A DNA stretch of 5,320 bases. Source: Helicobacter sp. (GTDB lineage: Bacteria; Campylobacterota; Campylobacteria; Campylobacterales; Helicobacteraceae). Shown here in pieces: positions 1 through 5,320 of this stretch (its first letter is position 1; each line of letters begins with the position of its first letter). The position numbers and the translations under genes were made by a program. The stretch lies in assembly GCF_022511165.1 (NCBI RefSeq), contig NZ_JAFLSB010000064.1, positions 1 through 5,320 on the forward strand. Direction: 5' to 3'. The notes beneath the pieces were generated by a model. That model worked only from the letters and a program-made list of their open reading frames with translations, had not been told where the DNA came from and made no database searches.

Positions 1-27
1 TAAATTGAAAAATTACGAAAAAGTTTT

Positions 28-56
28 ATTATATAGATAACAATTGTAAAATCGAA
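28..56 (-). promoter_or_regulatory. Possible outward promoter (minus strand)
   Basis: On the minus strand a perfect TATAAT lies at 33-28. A weak -35-like TTCGAT sits 17 bases upstream at 56-51. The surroundings are very AT-rich, as is common for Helicobacter vegetative promoters, which depend mostly on the -10 box. It starts just beyond the terminator of the tRNA unit, so it could drive a minus-strand gene that lies left of the window. In such AT-rich DNA a TATAAT can also occur by chance. Confidence 0.35.
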
Positions 57-80
57 AAACTCCCTATTTATGGGAGCTTA
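55..80 (-). terminator. Intrinsic terminator of the tRNA-Ile/tRNA-Glu unit
   Basis: Read on the minus strand, CTCCC (76-72) pairs with GGGAG (64-60) around a 7-base loop. A G-U and two A-U pairs extend the stem at its base, and five T follow directly at 59-55. It lies 12 bases after the CCA end of tRNA-Glu, which is where a rho-independent terminator for the leftward tRNA transcript is expected. Confidence 0.8.
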
Positions 81-91
81 TTGAGCATTTT

Positions 92-167
92 TGGTGACCT
101 GTACGGGATTTGAACCCATGAATGTATGCGTGAAAGGCATATGTGTTAACCGCTTCACCAACAGGCC
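92..167 (-). tRNA. tRNA-Glu (anticodon TTC)
   Basis: A 76-base cloverleaf with an encoded CCA (94-92) and discriminator A. The acceptor stem GGCCTGT/ACAGGTC pairs fully with one G-U. The D stem is GTG/CAC and the anticodon stem is TATGC/GCATA. The loop CTTTCAC gives anticodon TTC at 134-132, which reads glutamate codons GAA/GAG. The T arm ATGGG-TTCAAAT-CCCGT pairs with one G-U. It lies only 8 bases downstream of tRNA-Ile on the same strand and is followed by a strong terminator, so the two tRNAs are almost certainly cut from one precursor. All parts look functional. Confidence 0.97.
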
Positions 168-175
168 AAAATTAA

Positions 176-252
<77 letters not shown>

Positions 253-503
253 TTTTTTTAATATTTGTGAATTTTATGGGGGAATAAAGCTGACAATTCT
301 ATGCAAAAAGTGCCAAAAAGTCAAGCCTACCTTGGAATCTACAAAAATCCACAATCATTCGCACATTCGCAAGTTCCGCGAAATCTGCTCCCTAAGATTC
401 TATGCTTTTTGAGTTTGTATCATCTCTCTTACATAAGTGGCTTAAAAAAGTTTTATCAACAATTTGCCCTAATCCTCTCTTAAAATCTCAAAGTTTTTTG
501 AAT
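253..503. other. Intergenic spacer without a recognisable gene
   Basis: A stretch of 251 bases lies between the 3' end of the 187-residue protein gene and the 5' end of tRNA-Ile, both on the minus strand. I see no coding region with a ribosome binding site on either strand. The part next to the tRNA (257-280) is AT-rich. On the minus strand it contains TAAAAT (277-272) and TATTAA (263-258), either of which could be the -10 box of the tRNA unit. The middle holds a small tandem repeat (356-371). No convincing terminator for the protein gene was found; only a weak 5-bp AT-rich stem occurs near 485-500. Confidence 0.5.
356..371. repeat. Two-copy tandem repeat CATTCGCA
   Basis: CATTCGCA occurs twice back to back (356-363 and 364-371) within the spacer between tRNA-Ile and the 187-residue gene. 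With only two 8-base copies it may be a chance slippage product. No function is apparent. Confidence 0.6.
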
Positions 504-1067
504 CTACCCTTGCGCATCAAGTTGGGATTGCATAAGCCTACTATAAGCGTTTTTATAACGTTGGATAAAATCTTCCATCATCGAATGCTCCACGCCAAAA
601 GCCCTATGCGCATTAAGCTTTTGCATATCAGTTTCTTTATTTCCCTGCTCAAAGTTTTTGCCCTGATAAAAGCTTGTAAAGCGATAAAGACTCTGTGCCA
701 TAAGGATTTTTTCACTCTCGCTCAAATCCTGTGTAGCCCACAAAAAGGCTTGATACTCCTCTTCACTCATTAACTCAAGGACTTTTAATCCATAAGTGAT
801 ACGATCCTTATGCTCCTCTAAATGCACTCGCTCACGCTTTTCTACGCCTCCTTGCTCTATCTCATCAATCCTATTGACATTTGGAGAATCCACCTGCCCT
901 CTCTGTATATTATCTAATGCCTTATCATTTTGAGAAAGAGGTGCATTATTGTGCTGTGCATCTATATTATTATGAGTATTTTCATTGTTTATTGTATTTG
1001 GAGATTCTTTATTTTTTGCGTAATTTGCAGCATTTATGGGGGGCATTATAGGCGAATCAATACGCAA
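504..1067 (-). CDS. Uncharacterised protein with Asn-rich N-terminal half
   Basis: A 187-residue protein that I do not recognise. The start is TTG at 1067-1065. It is preceded by AAGGAG (1079-1074) with a 6-base gap, and the frame is closed upstream by a TAA at 1091-1089, so the only alternative is the internal Met8. Residues 1-75 are polar and low-complexity, with about 13 Asn in the first 60, and are probably disordered. Residues 76-135 are rich in Glu, Lys and Arg and then become helical, with a distinctive stretch LELMSEEEYQAFL (97-109) and SESEKILMAQSLYRF (116-130). A third helical part follows at 160-182. No signal peptide, membrane segment or cysteine is visible, so it is probably cytosolic. 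It is divergent from argD and stands alone; its 3' neighbours are the tRNAs. The C-terminal part reads like a conserved small helical domain, but I can assign no function. Confidence 0.85.
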   Translation of the reverse strand: MRIDSPIMPPINAANYAKNKESPNTINNENTHNNIDAQHNNAPLSQNDKALDNIQRGQVDSPNVNRIDEIEQGGVEKRERVHLEEHKDRITYGLKVLELMSEEEYQAFLWATQDLSESEKILMAQSLYRFTSFYQGKNFEQGNKETDMQKLNAHRAFGVEHSMMEDFIQRYKNAYSRLMQSQLDAQG

Positions 1068-1073
1068 ATTACA

Positions 1074-1079
1074 CTCCTT
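1074..1079 (-). promoter_or_regulatory. Shine-Dalgarno site that fixes a TTG start
   Basis: AAGGAG on the minus strand, six bases before the TTG codon at 1067. It is a near-ideal match to the anti-Shine-Dalgarno sequence at good spacing. It supports TTG rather than the in-frame ATG seven codons later as the start of the 187-residue protein. Confidence 0.75.
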
Positions 1080-1102
1080 TTTAAATTTTTAACACTCTCC
1101 CC

Positions 1103-1129
1103 TAGCAAAAAACGCTCCATAAATTGCTA
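1103..1129. repeat. Inverted repeat TAGCAA-N15-TTGCTA between divergent genes
   Basis: TAGCAA (1103-1108) and its exact complement TTGCTA (1124-1129) face each other in the gap between the 187-residue gene and argD. The right arm is also the -35 element proposed for argD. The arms could form an operator for a dimeric regulator, or be a chance repeat in AT-rich DNA. They do not match an arginine-repressor box. Confidence 0.4.
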
Positions 1130-1152
1130 AAATGATGATTTTAAGATACAAT
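1124..1152 (+). promoter_or_regulatory. Promoter of argD (and probably the downstream methyltransferase)
   Basis: TTGCTA (1124-1129) and TACAAT (1147-1152) are separated by exactly 17 bases. This is a good vegetative sigma-factor promoter with an AT-rich approach to the -10 box. The inferred transcription start is near 1159, giving a leader of about 43 bases before the ATG at 1202. No other comparably good promoter precedes argD, and none is evident between argD and the next gene. Confidence 0.7.
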
Positions 1153-1155
1153 GTA

Positions 1156-1177
1156 GCGCAACACACAATCCTTGCGC
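1156..1177 (+). repeat. Inverted repeat GCGCAA-N10-TTGCGC at the argD transcription start
   Basis: GCGCAA (1156-1161) is the exact complement of TTGCGC (1172-1177), with a 10-base loop. It begins only three bases after the -10 box, so it covers the predicted transcription start and early leader. It could be an operator, or form a short hairpin at the 5' end of the mRNA that affects stability or initiation. Which of these is unknown. Confidence 0.5.
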
Positions 1178-1201
1178 ATCTGTAATTTTATGGGGGCAAA
1201 A

Positions 1202-2416
1202 ATGGACTTAGCACAGATTCAAGCACTTGATGAGGAATTTCTCTTACAGACCTATGCGCGTTCTCCTGTGGCATTTGTGCGGGGTAAAAATGCAAAAATC
1301 TTTGACACACAAGGTAAGGAATATATTGATTTTGGTGCAGGGATTGCGGTATGTAGCGTAGGACACGCTAATGCGCAACTTGCAAGTACCATAGCAACCC
1401 AAGCACAAAATCTCCTGCATACTTCAAATCTCTATTTCATACCCAATCAAGCCAAACTCGCCCAAAAACTCATCACGCTTTATCAAGACAAAATGCCTAC
1501 AAAAAGCCCAATGCGCGCATTTTTTTGTAATTCTGGTGCGGAGGCAAATGAATGCGCAATTAAAATGGCACGCAAATATGGTGAAAATAAAGGAGCTTAT
1601 AAAATTATCACGCTTGATTCAAGCTTCCACGGACGCACACTTGCTGCACTTAAAGCTACCGCACAAGAAAAAATGCACAAGCATTTTGGACCATACCCCG
1701 ATGGATTCGTATATGCCAAAGATATTGATGATATTTACAACCACCTTGATAGCCACACTTGCGCGGTATTGCTTGAACTCGTGCAAGGCGAGGGGGGTAT
1801 CGCCCCAATGGAGAGAGAAAAAATCATTGCGCTAAGCAAACATTTAAAAGCACAAGGGATTTTACTGATGATAGATGAAGTGCAAACGGGCATTTTCCGC
1901 TGCGGTGAGATTTTTGCCTCTAAAGTCTATGGTATTAATCCTGATGTGATAAGCACCGCAAAGGGTTTGGCTGGTGGTGTGCCTATTGGGGCAGTCATTA
2001 CCTCGCTGATTGATATTTTTGAGCCTAGCGACCACGGCAGCACCTTTGGGGGTAACCCTCTAAGCTGTGCGGCGGGACTTACAACACTTGAGATACTCTC
2101 TGCTCTGCATTCAAGCGGAGCATTAGCCCAAACCATAGAATCTTTCCATAATGCACTAGAAGACATTGTGAGCGCGTTTCCGCATATTTTCACGCATAAA
2201 GTCGGCTTAGGACTGATGTGTGGGCTTTATACAAAAGATAGCGCAATGCAGGGGCGCATTATCTCTGCTGCGCTTGAATCTGGTGTGCTTGTGCTTAAAT
2301 CTGGTAAAGGCGTGGTGCGCTTCCTCCCACCACTGACTATCACGCAAGAAGAAATGGACGAAGGGTTTAAGCGACTAAAAAACGCACTTACAAGCCTAGA
2401 TTCAAATAAAATTTAA
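1202..2416 (+). CDS. argD: Acetylornithine aminotransferase ArgD
   Basis: A class-III, PLP-dependent aminotransferase of 404 residues, the usual family length. It converts N-acetylglutamate semialdehyde and glutamate to N-acetylornithine and 2-oxoglutarate in arginine biosynthesis. In many bacteria the enzyme also serves the equivalent lysine/diaminopimelate step. Counting from the ATG at 1202, visible motifs are the phosphate-binding NSGAEAN (110-116), SFHGRT (141-146), the cofactor-ring aspartate in IDEVQTG (224-230, Asp225), the Schiff-base lysine in STAKGLAGG (251-259, Lys254) and HGSTFGGNPL (278-287). The frame is open back to a TTG at 1172 and also has an ATG at 1190. I chose 1202 because GGGGG (1192-1196) sits five bases before it and the others have no Shine-Dalgarno match, so the exact start is less sure than the gene. 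It has a good promoter of its own and probably shares a transcript with the methyltransferase gene 40 bases downstream. Confidence 0.95.
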   Translation: MDLAQIQALDEEFLLQTYARSPVAFVRGKNAKIFDTQGKEYIDFGAGIAVCSVGHANAQLASTIATQAQNLLHTSNLYFIPNQAKLAQKLITLYQDKMPTKSPMRAFFCNSGAEANECAIKMARKYGENKGAYKIITLDSSFHGRTLAALKATAQEKMHKHFGPYPDGFVYAKDIDDIYNHLDSHTCAVLLELVQGEGGIAPMEREKIIALSKHLKAQGILLMIDEVQTGIFRCGEIFASKVYGINPDVISTAKGLAGGVPIGAVITSLIDIFEPSDHGSTFGGNPLSCAAGLTTLEILSALHSSGALAQTIESFHNALEDIVSAFPHIFTHKVGLGLMCGLYTKDSAMQGRIISAALESGVLVLKSGKGVVRFLPPLTITQEEMDEGFKRLKNALTSLDSNKI

Positions 2417-2456
2417 ATACAAAAAATGTAAAGATTAACATTGAGGCAGGTGCAAG

Positions 2457-3536
2457 TTGAGCAAAACGCATATACCCTTTAGCCTCTATATGTCCCAAAG
2501 CCTCTATGATGAGCAAAATGGATACTACGCAAATGCGCAAAGAGTAGGCACAAAGGGGGATTTTTATACTTCTGTGAGTGCGAGTAAATTTTTTGGCGGT
2601 GCGATTGCCTCTTATATCCTCTCTTTGCTTGAAAATGGCGATTTGTCTCTGCCTTTGCGCATTGTGGAAGTTGGCGCAGATAAGGGGTATTTGCTCGGTG
2701 ATATTGCGCTTTTTCTTGATGCGCTAAGCCATAATGTCTTGCAAGAATGCACCTTTATCACCCTAGAGCCTTTTGCTTCCTTAGCGCAGATTCAAATGGC
2801 GCATCTTGCCTCGCTTTCTTTTAGCACTCCTCTGCATTTTGCCACTTTTAGAGATTGCGCTTCTTGCCCTCTGCCAAATACGCCAACAAGCCTTTTTGTG
2901 ATTGCTAATGAACTTTTTGATAGCTTTCCCTGTGAGGTGATAAAAGAAGATACAATGCTCTATATTAGTCAAGATTCTCCCTCGTGGCGCGGTATGTGGG
3001 GAGAGATAGAGGATAAAACCAAAGAGCTATTGCAAAATCTCGCCCTCTGCCACACTGCCTTGAATCCTGTCCAATATAGCGGTATTTTGCCCTTGTGGCA
3101 GCCTTTTATCGCCTCCCTTGCTCATTTTGCTAAAGCTCACACACAAAGCTATATAGTTAATTTTGATTATGGCAATTTTGATGAAAATCAAAATACACTG
3201 CAGAGTAATCCACGTTTTTTTAGCACACATACGATGCAAACTCTAGCTTCCTTTCTTGCGCAAAATGGCGATTTTAAAACACTCTATCAAAAGGTTGATA
3301 TAACCTATGATGTGGATTTTACGCTTTTAGATATGCTCCTTAGACAAGCAGGATTTACTGCTATCTTTGGCTCTTCACAAGCTAAAGTATTGATTGAGCA
3401 AATGCGGCTTTTAGAGCTTTTAGAATCTTTTCATACACAAAAAGGATTCAGTGCATATTTCAAAGAGATTCACAAGGTAAAAACTCTGCTTCATACAATG
3501 GGTGAGCGCTTTAAGGGAGTATGTTACAAAATGTAG
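2457..3536 (+). CDS. MidA/NDUFAF7-family SAM-dependent methyltransferase
   Basis: A 359-residue member of the COG1565 family. The mitochondrial relative NDUFAF7 methylates an arginine of the complex I subunit NDUFS2; the bacterial role is largely unsettled. Family signatures appear in order: FSLYMSQSLYDEQNGYY (8-24), GDFYTS (34-39), a SAM-binding loop EVGADKG (71-77, with Asp-Lys where many relatives have a more Gly-rich loop), ANELFDSFP (150-158), VNFDYGN (234-240), DITYDVDFT (281-289) and a C-terminal MGERFKG (348-354). The start is TTG at 2457. An in-frame TGA stands at 2442-2444 and the next ATG (residue 12) would cut into the first conserved motif. A modest AGG ribosome site lies about six bases upstream. 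It follows argD by 40 bases with no visible terminator or promoter between them, so the two are probably cotranscribed. No signal peptide is seen; it is cytosolic. Confidence 0.9.
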   Translation: MSKTHIPFSLYMSQSLYDEQNGYYANAQRVGTKGDFYTSVSASKFFGGAIASYILSLLENGDLSLPLRIVEVGADKGYLLGDIALFLDALSHNVLQECTFITLEPFASLAQIQMAHLASLSFSTPLHFATFRDCASCPLPNTPTSLFVIANELFDSFPCEVIKEDTMLYISQDSPSWRGMWGEIEDKTKELLQNLALCHTALNPVQYSGILPLWQPFIASLAHFAKAHTQSYIVNFDYGNFDENQNTLQSNPRFFSTHTMQTLASFLAQNGDFKTLYQKVDITYDVDFTLLDMLLRQAGFTAIFGSSQAKVLIEQMRLLELLESFHTQKGFSAYFKEIHKVKTLLHTMGERFKGVCYKM

Positions 3537-3547
3537 CTCATAAAGAC

Positions 3548-3560
3548 AAAAAAAAAAAAA
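3548..3560 (+). repeat. Homopolymeric tract of 13 A
   Basis: An uninterrupted run of 13 A begins 12 bases after the methyltransferase stop codon and about 100 bases before the chemotaxis receptor start. Runs of this length are prone to slippage. In Helicobacter, A/T tracts upstream of promoters are known to vary in length and to tune transcription, for example at sabA. Here the tract is 27 bases upstream of a possible -10 box at 3588-3593. Confidence 0.9.
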
Positions 3561-3587
3561 TAAAGAAAGTTAAAATGTTTTTTAAAG

Positions 3588-3593
3588 TAAAAT
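3588..3593 (+). promoter_or_regulatory. Possible -10 box of the chemotaxis receptor gene
   Basis: TAAAAT at 3588-3593 in a very AT-rich spacer would place transcription near 3600, about 60 bases before the ATG. No clear -35 partner is visible. Similar words at 3571-3576 (TAAAAT) and 3605-3610 (TATTTT) are alternatives. No convincing sigma54 or sigma28 motif was found. Confidence 0.3.
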
Positions 3594-3614
3594 CCTGCAC
3601 ACTCTATTTTAAAG

Positions 3615-3648
3615 TGATAGGCTTTAAAGAGAGCCTATTAAAATTTTT
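3615..3648 (+). promoter_or_regulatory. Stem-loop just upstream of the receptor ribosome binding site
   Basis: ATAGGCT (3617-3623) pairs with AGCCTAT (3632-3638). T-G and T-A pairs extend it inwards to a 4-base loop, and G-U and T-A pairs extend it outwards, giving about 11 pairs. TAAAA and then five T (3644-3648) follow, and GGAG starts at 3649. It could be a weak terminator for the argD unit, although the T run begins five bases from the stem. It could also be a leader hairpin influencing translation of the receptor. The stem is clear; the role is undecided. Confidence 0.55.
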
Positions 3649-3659
3649 GGAGACAAGTT

Positions 3660-5320
3660 ATGGGAAAATCTTTGACGTTTAAACTTATTAGTGTTGTTTT
3701 GGCTATTTTTATTGTTGTGCTTCTTACAACAAGCTTTTTCAGCTACAGGAATACTTCAAATGATACGGGCGAGGTGTTTAAAGGACTACAAAAACTTGCT
3801 TTATCTTCATCTTTTACAACTATCAACATCACAATGAATATCGAGGCACAGCAGCATCTTAAAGCGATTGCTTCTTTTTTAGAAAATGTTGATCAAGATG
3901 ATATTCTTGCACAACGAAAATACCTTTTTAGCGTTGCTGATTTAATACAATACCCTGCCGTGTATGTTACTTATGAAAATACAGGTAAGACTTTGACAGA
4001 AGAATTTGAGCCGGGGAAAAAAGCACCCACTTCTACTCAATGGGATAATGTGGGAGATTTGAGGGAAAGAGATTGGTATATAGAAACAAAAAAGAAAAAT
4101 GACTTTTTGGTAACGCCCACTTATGTCTCACAAGTAGGCGCAAATAAAGGAAAAGTACTCTCCACAGCAGCTATTCCTTTTTATAAAAATGGAAAATTTG
4201 CCGGAGTCATTGGCGTAGATATTTTTGTAGATGGATTTCAAGCAAGATTCAAAAACTTTGAACGTCCTGAACTTCCAAGTATGGACATCTCTATTGCCGA
4301 TAGCGAAGGAACGGTATTTTCTAGAAAAAATCCTCCTTCGCCAACAGATCCTAGCCCCACACCTCTAGAAATTCATTTGGGTAAAGCCTTAAAGACTTCT
4401 TCAGAGGGGCAGATTGAATATACTGATTATAAAGGACAAAGAAGTATTGCATTTTACAAACGATTTCCATTTGATTGGACAATTGTTGCAAGGGCTGATA
4501 AAAACGACTATGAAGAAGCGATAACAAGAAACTTCGTTTCTACAATGCTTCTCACATTAATTCTACTCGCCGTAGGCGCGATTTTGCTTTATTTTGTGAT
4601 TAGAATGTTTATTAGCCCTGTGAAAACGATTAGAGAAGGGCTACTCTCCTTCTTTAAATATATAAATCACGAGACAAAAGAGCCACCAAAGTCTATTCTT
4701 ATTAAAACTCACGATGAGCTTGGCGAAATGGGACAAGCTATCAATGAAAACATTGTCTCCACCCAAAAAGGCTTAGAACAAGATGCCAAAGCTGTTGAAC
4801 AAGCAGTTGCCACAGCAAAAACTATTGAGGCAGGGGATTTAAGAGCAAGAATCACAGAAACTCCAAATAATCCACAGCTTAATGAACTTAAAGAAGTCCT
4901 CAATCATATGCTTGATGATTTACAACACAAAATAGGAAGAGATACTAATGAAATTGCTCGAGTTTTCAATAGCTATACCCAATTAGACTTTACCACAGAA
5001 GTTAAAGATGCAAGTGGTAGAGTAGAAGTAGTTACTAATACGCTTGGAGAAGAAATTCGTAAAATGCTCAGCACAAGTGCAGGTTTTGCTCAAACACTTG
5101 GAGAGGAAGCCCACGCTCTCTCTGAAGCAGTTGCTAATCTTACTAATCTCACTAATACTCAAGCGAGTTCATTAGAACAAACAGCTCAAGCCGTAGAAGA
5201 AATTACTTCATCAATGCAAAATGTAAGCTCTAAGACTGGAGAAGTGATTCAACAAAGTGAAGATATTAAAAATGTCATTGGTATCATTCGAGATATTGCT
5301 GATCAAACTAATCTCTTAGC
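3660..5320 (+). CDS. Methyl-accepting chemotaxis protein, partial (runs off the window)
   Basis: The first 553 residues of an inner-membrane chemoreceptor; the 3' end is outside the window. The start is ATG at 3660 with GGAG (3649-3652) seven bases upstream. A short basic N-terminus leads into TM1 (about 8-28). A periplasmic dCache-like sensor spans about 30-290, with RERDWY (135-140), TPTYVS (153-158) and GVIGVDIF (182-189). TM2 lies at about 293-314. A HAMP domain starting ISPVKTI (318-324) and containing DELGEMGQAIN (352-362) follows. A second HAMP-like unit has IEAGDLRARI (389-398) and ELKEVLNHMLDDL after it. The coiled-coil signalling domain then runs to the window end, where IADQTNLLA marks the approach to the hairpin tip that contacts CheA and CheW. 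The RxWY...Y...D pattern (Arg137, Trp139, Tyr155, Asp187) resembles the pocket of amino-acid-binding dCache receptors. However, the tyrosine expected five residues before the Arg is Gly132, so the ligand cannot be predicted. Confidence 0.93.
   Translation, partial: MGKSLTFKLISVVLAIFIVVLLTTSFFSYRNTSNDTGEVFKGLQKLALSSSFTTINITMNIEAQQHLKAIASFLENVDQDDILAQRKYLFSVADLIQYPAVYVTYENTGKTLTEEFEPGKKAPTSTQWDNVGDLRERDWYIETKKKNDFLVTPTYVSQVGANKGKVLSTAAIPFYKNGKFAGVIGVDIFVDGFQARFKNFERPELPSMDISIADSEGTVFSRKNPPSPTDPSPTPLEIHLGKALKTSSEGQIEYTDYKGQRSIAFYKRFPFDWTIVARADKNDYEEAITRNFVSTMLLTLILLAVGAILLYFVIRMFISPVKTIREGLLSFFKYINHETKEPPKSILIKTHDELGEMGQAINENIVSTQKGLEQDAKAVEQAVATAKTIEAGDLRARITETPNNPQLNELKEVLNHMLDDLQHKIGRDTNEIARVFNSYTQLDFTTEVKDASGRVEVVTNTLGEEIRKMLSTSAGFAQTLGEEAHALSEAVANLTNLTNTQASSLEQTAQAVEEITSSMQNVSSKTGEVIQQSEDIKNVIGIIRDIADQTNLL

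Noticed and set aside
301..483. A 60-codon plus-strand open frame in the tRNA-Ile/187-residue gene spacer
   Set aside because: No Shine-Dalgarno sequence before its ATG, no recognisable protein character, and it lies opposite the transcription direction of both flanking genes. Probably a chance frame.
402..773. A 123-codon plus-strand open frame
   Set aside because: It largely overlaps the antisense of the 187-residue gene, which has a strong ribosome site and coherent protein composition. Most likely a shadow.
930..1130. A 66-codon plus-strand open frame running towards argD
   Set aside because: It is antisense to the N-terminal part of the 187-residue gene, Ile/Cys-rich by complementarity to Asn codons, and has no ribosome site.
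1172..1204. Starting argD at the TTG (1172) or the ATG at 1190
   Set aside because: Neither has a Shine-Dalgarno match, and 1172 would lie in the inverted repeat only about 13 bases from the predicted transcription start. The ATG at 1202 has GGGGG at the right distance and gives a usual family N-terminus.
3561..3620. A sigma28 or sigma54 promoter for the chemotaxis receptor
   Set aside because: No TGGCA-N-TGC type element and no spaced TAAA/CGAT pair could be found in the spacer. GTGATAGG at 3614-3621 is only a superficial resemblance and is part of the stem-loop.

Overview
The window looks like chromosomal DNA of a Campylobacterota member, most likely an enterohepatic Helicobacter species. 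This is inferred from the AT-rich composition, the very AT-rich spacers, the TTG starts, the protein style and the tRNA sequences. The species cannot be fixed from the window. There is no sign of a transposase, prophage, CRISPR array or toxin-antitoxin pair, and most of the content is ordinary housekeeping and chemotaxis.

Left part, minus strand (about 1-1100). A tRNA unit reads leftwards as tRNA-Ile(GAT), then tRNA-Glu(TTC), then a clear intrinsic terminator. Just beyond the terminator, a minus-strand TATAAT may start a gene outside the window. The tRNA-Ile has normal D and anticodon arms and an intact 3' end, but its 5' acceptor strand does not pair with its 3' strand. It is therefore either a defective copy or the product of a local sequence replacement. 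A spacer of about 250 bases without a recognisable gene separates it from an uncharacterised 187-residue protein. That protein has an Asn-rich, probably disordered N-terminal half and a helical C-terminal half, and it starts at TTG behind a strong Shine-Dalgarno sequence.

Middle part, plus strand (about 1100-3540). A good sigma70-type promoter, divergent from the 187-residue gene, drives argD (acetylornithine aminotransferase, arginine biosynthesis). After only 40 bases follows a MidA/NDUFAF7-family SAM-dependent methyltransferase. The two are probably one transcription unit, although no functional link between them is known.

Right part (3537-5320). A 123-base spacer holds a run of 13 A and a stem-loop directly in front of the ribosome binding site of a methyl-accepting chemotaxis protein. 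The receptor has a TM - dCache-like sensor - TM - HAMP - second HAMP-like - signalling domain layout. It runs off the window just before the conserved tip of its signalling hairpin.

The points most worth a second look are the broken acceptor stem of tRNA-Ile, the A13 tract plus stem-loop ahead of the receptor gene, the inverted repeats around the argD promoter, and two over-represented short words. I found no convincing new multi-gene system here.
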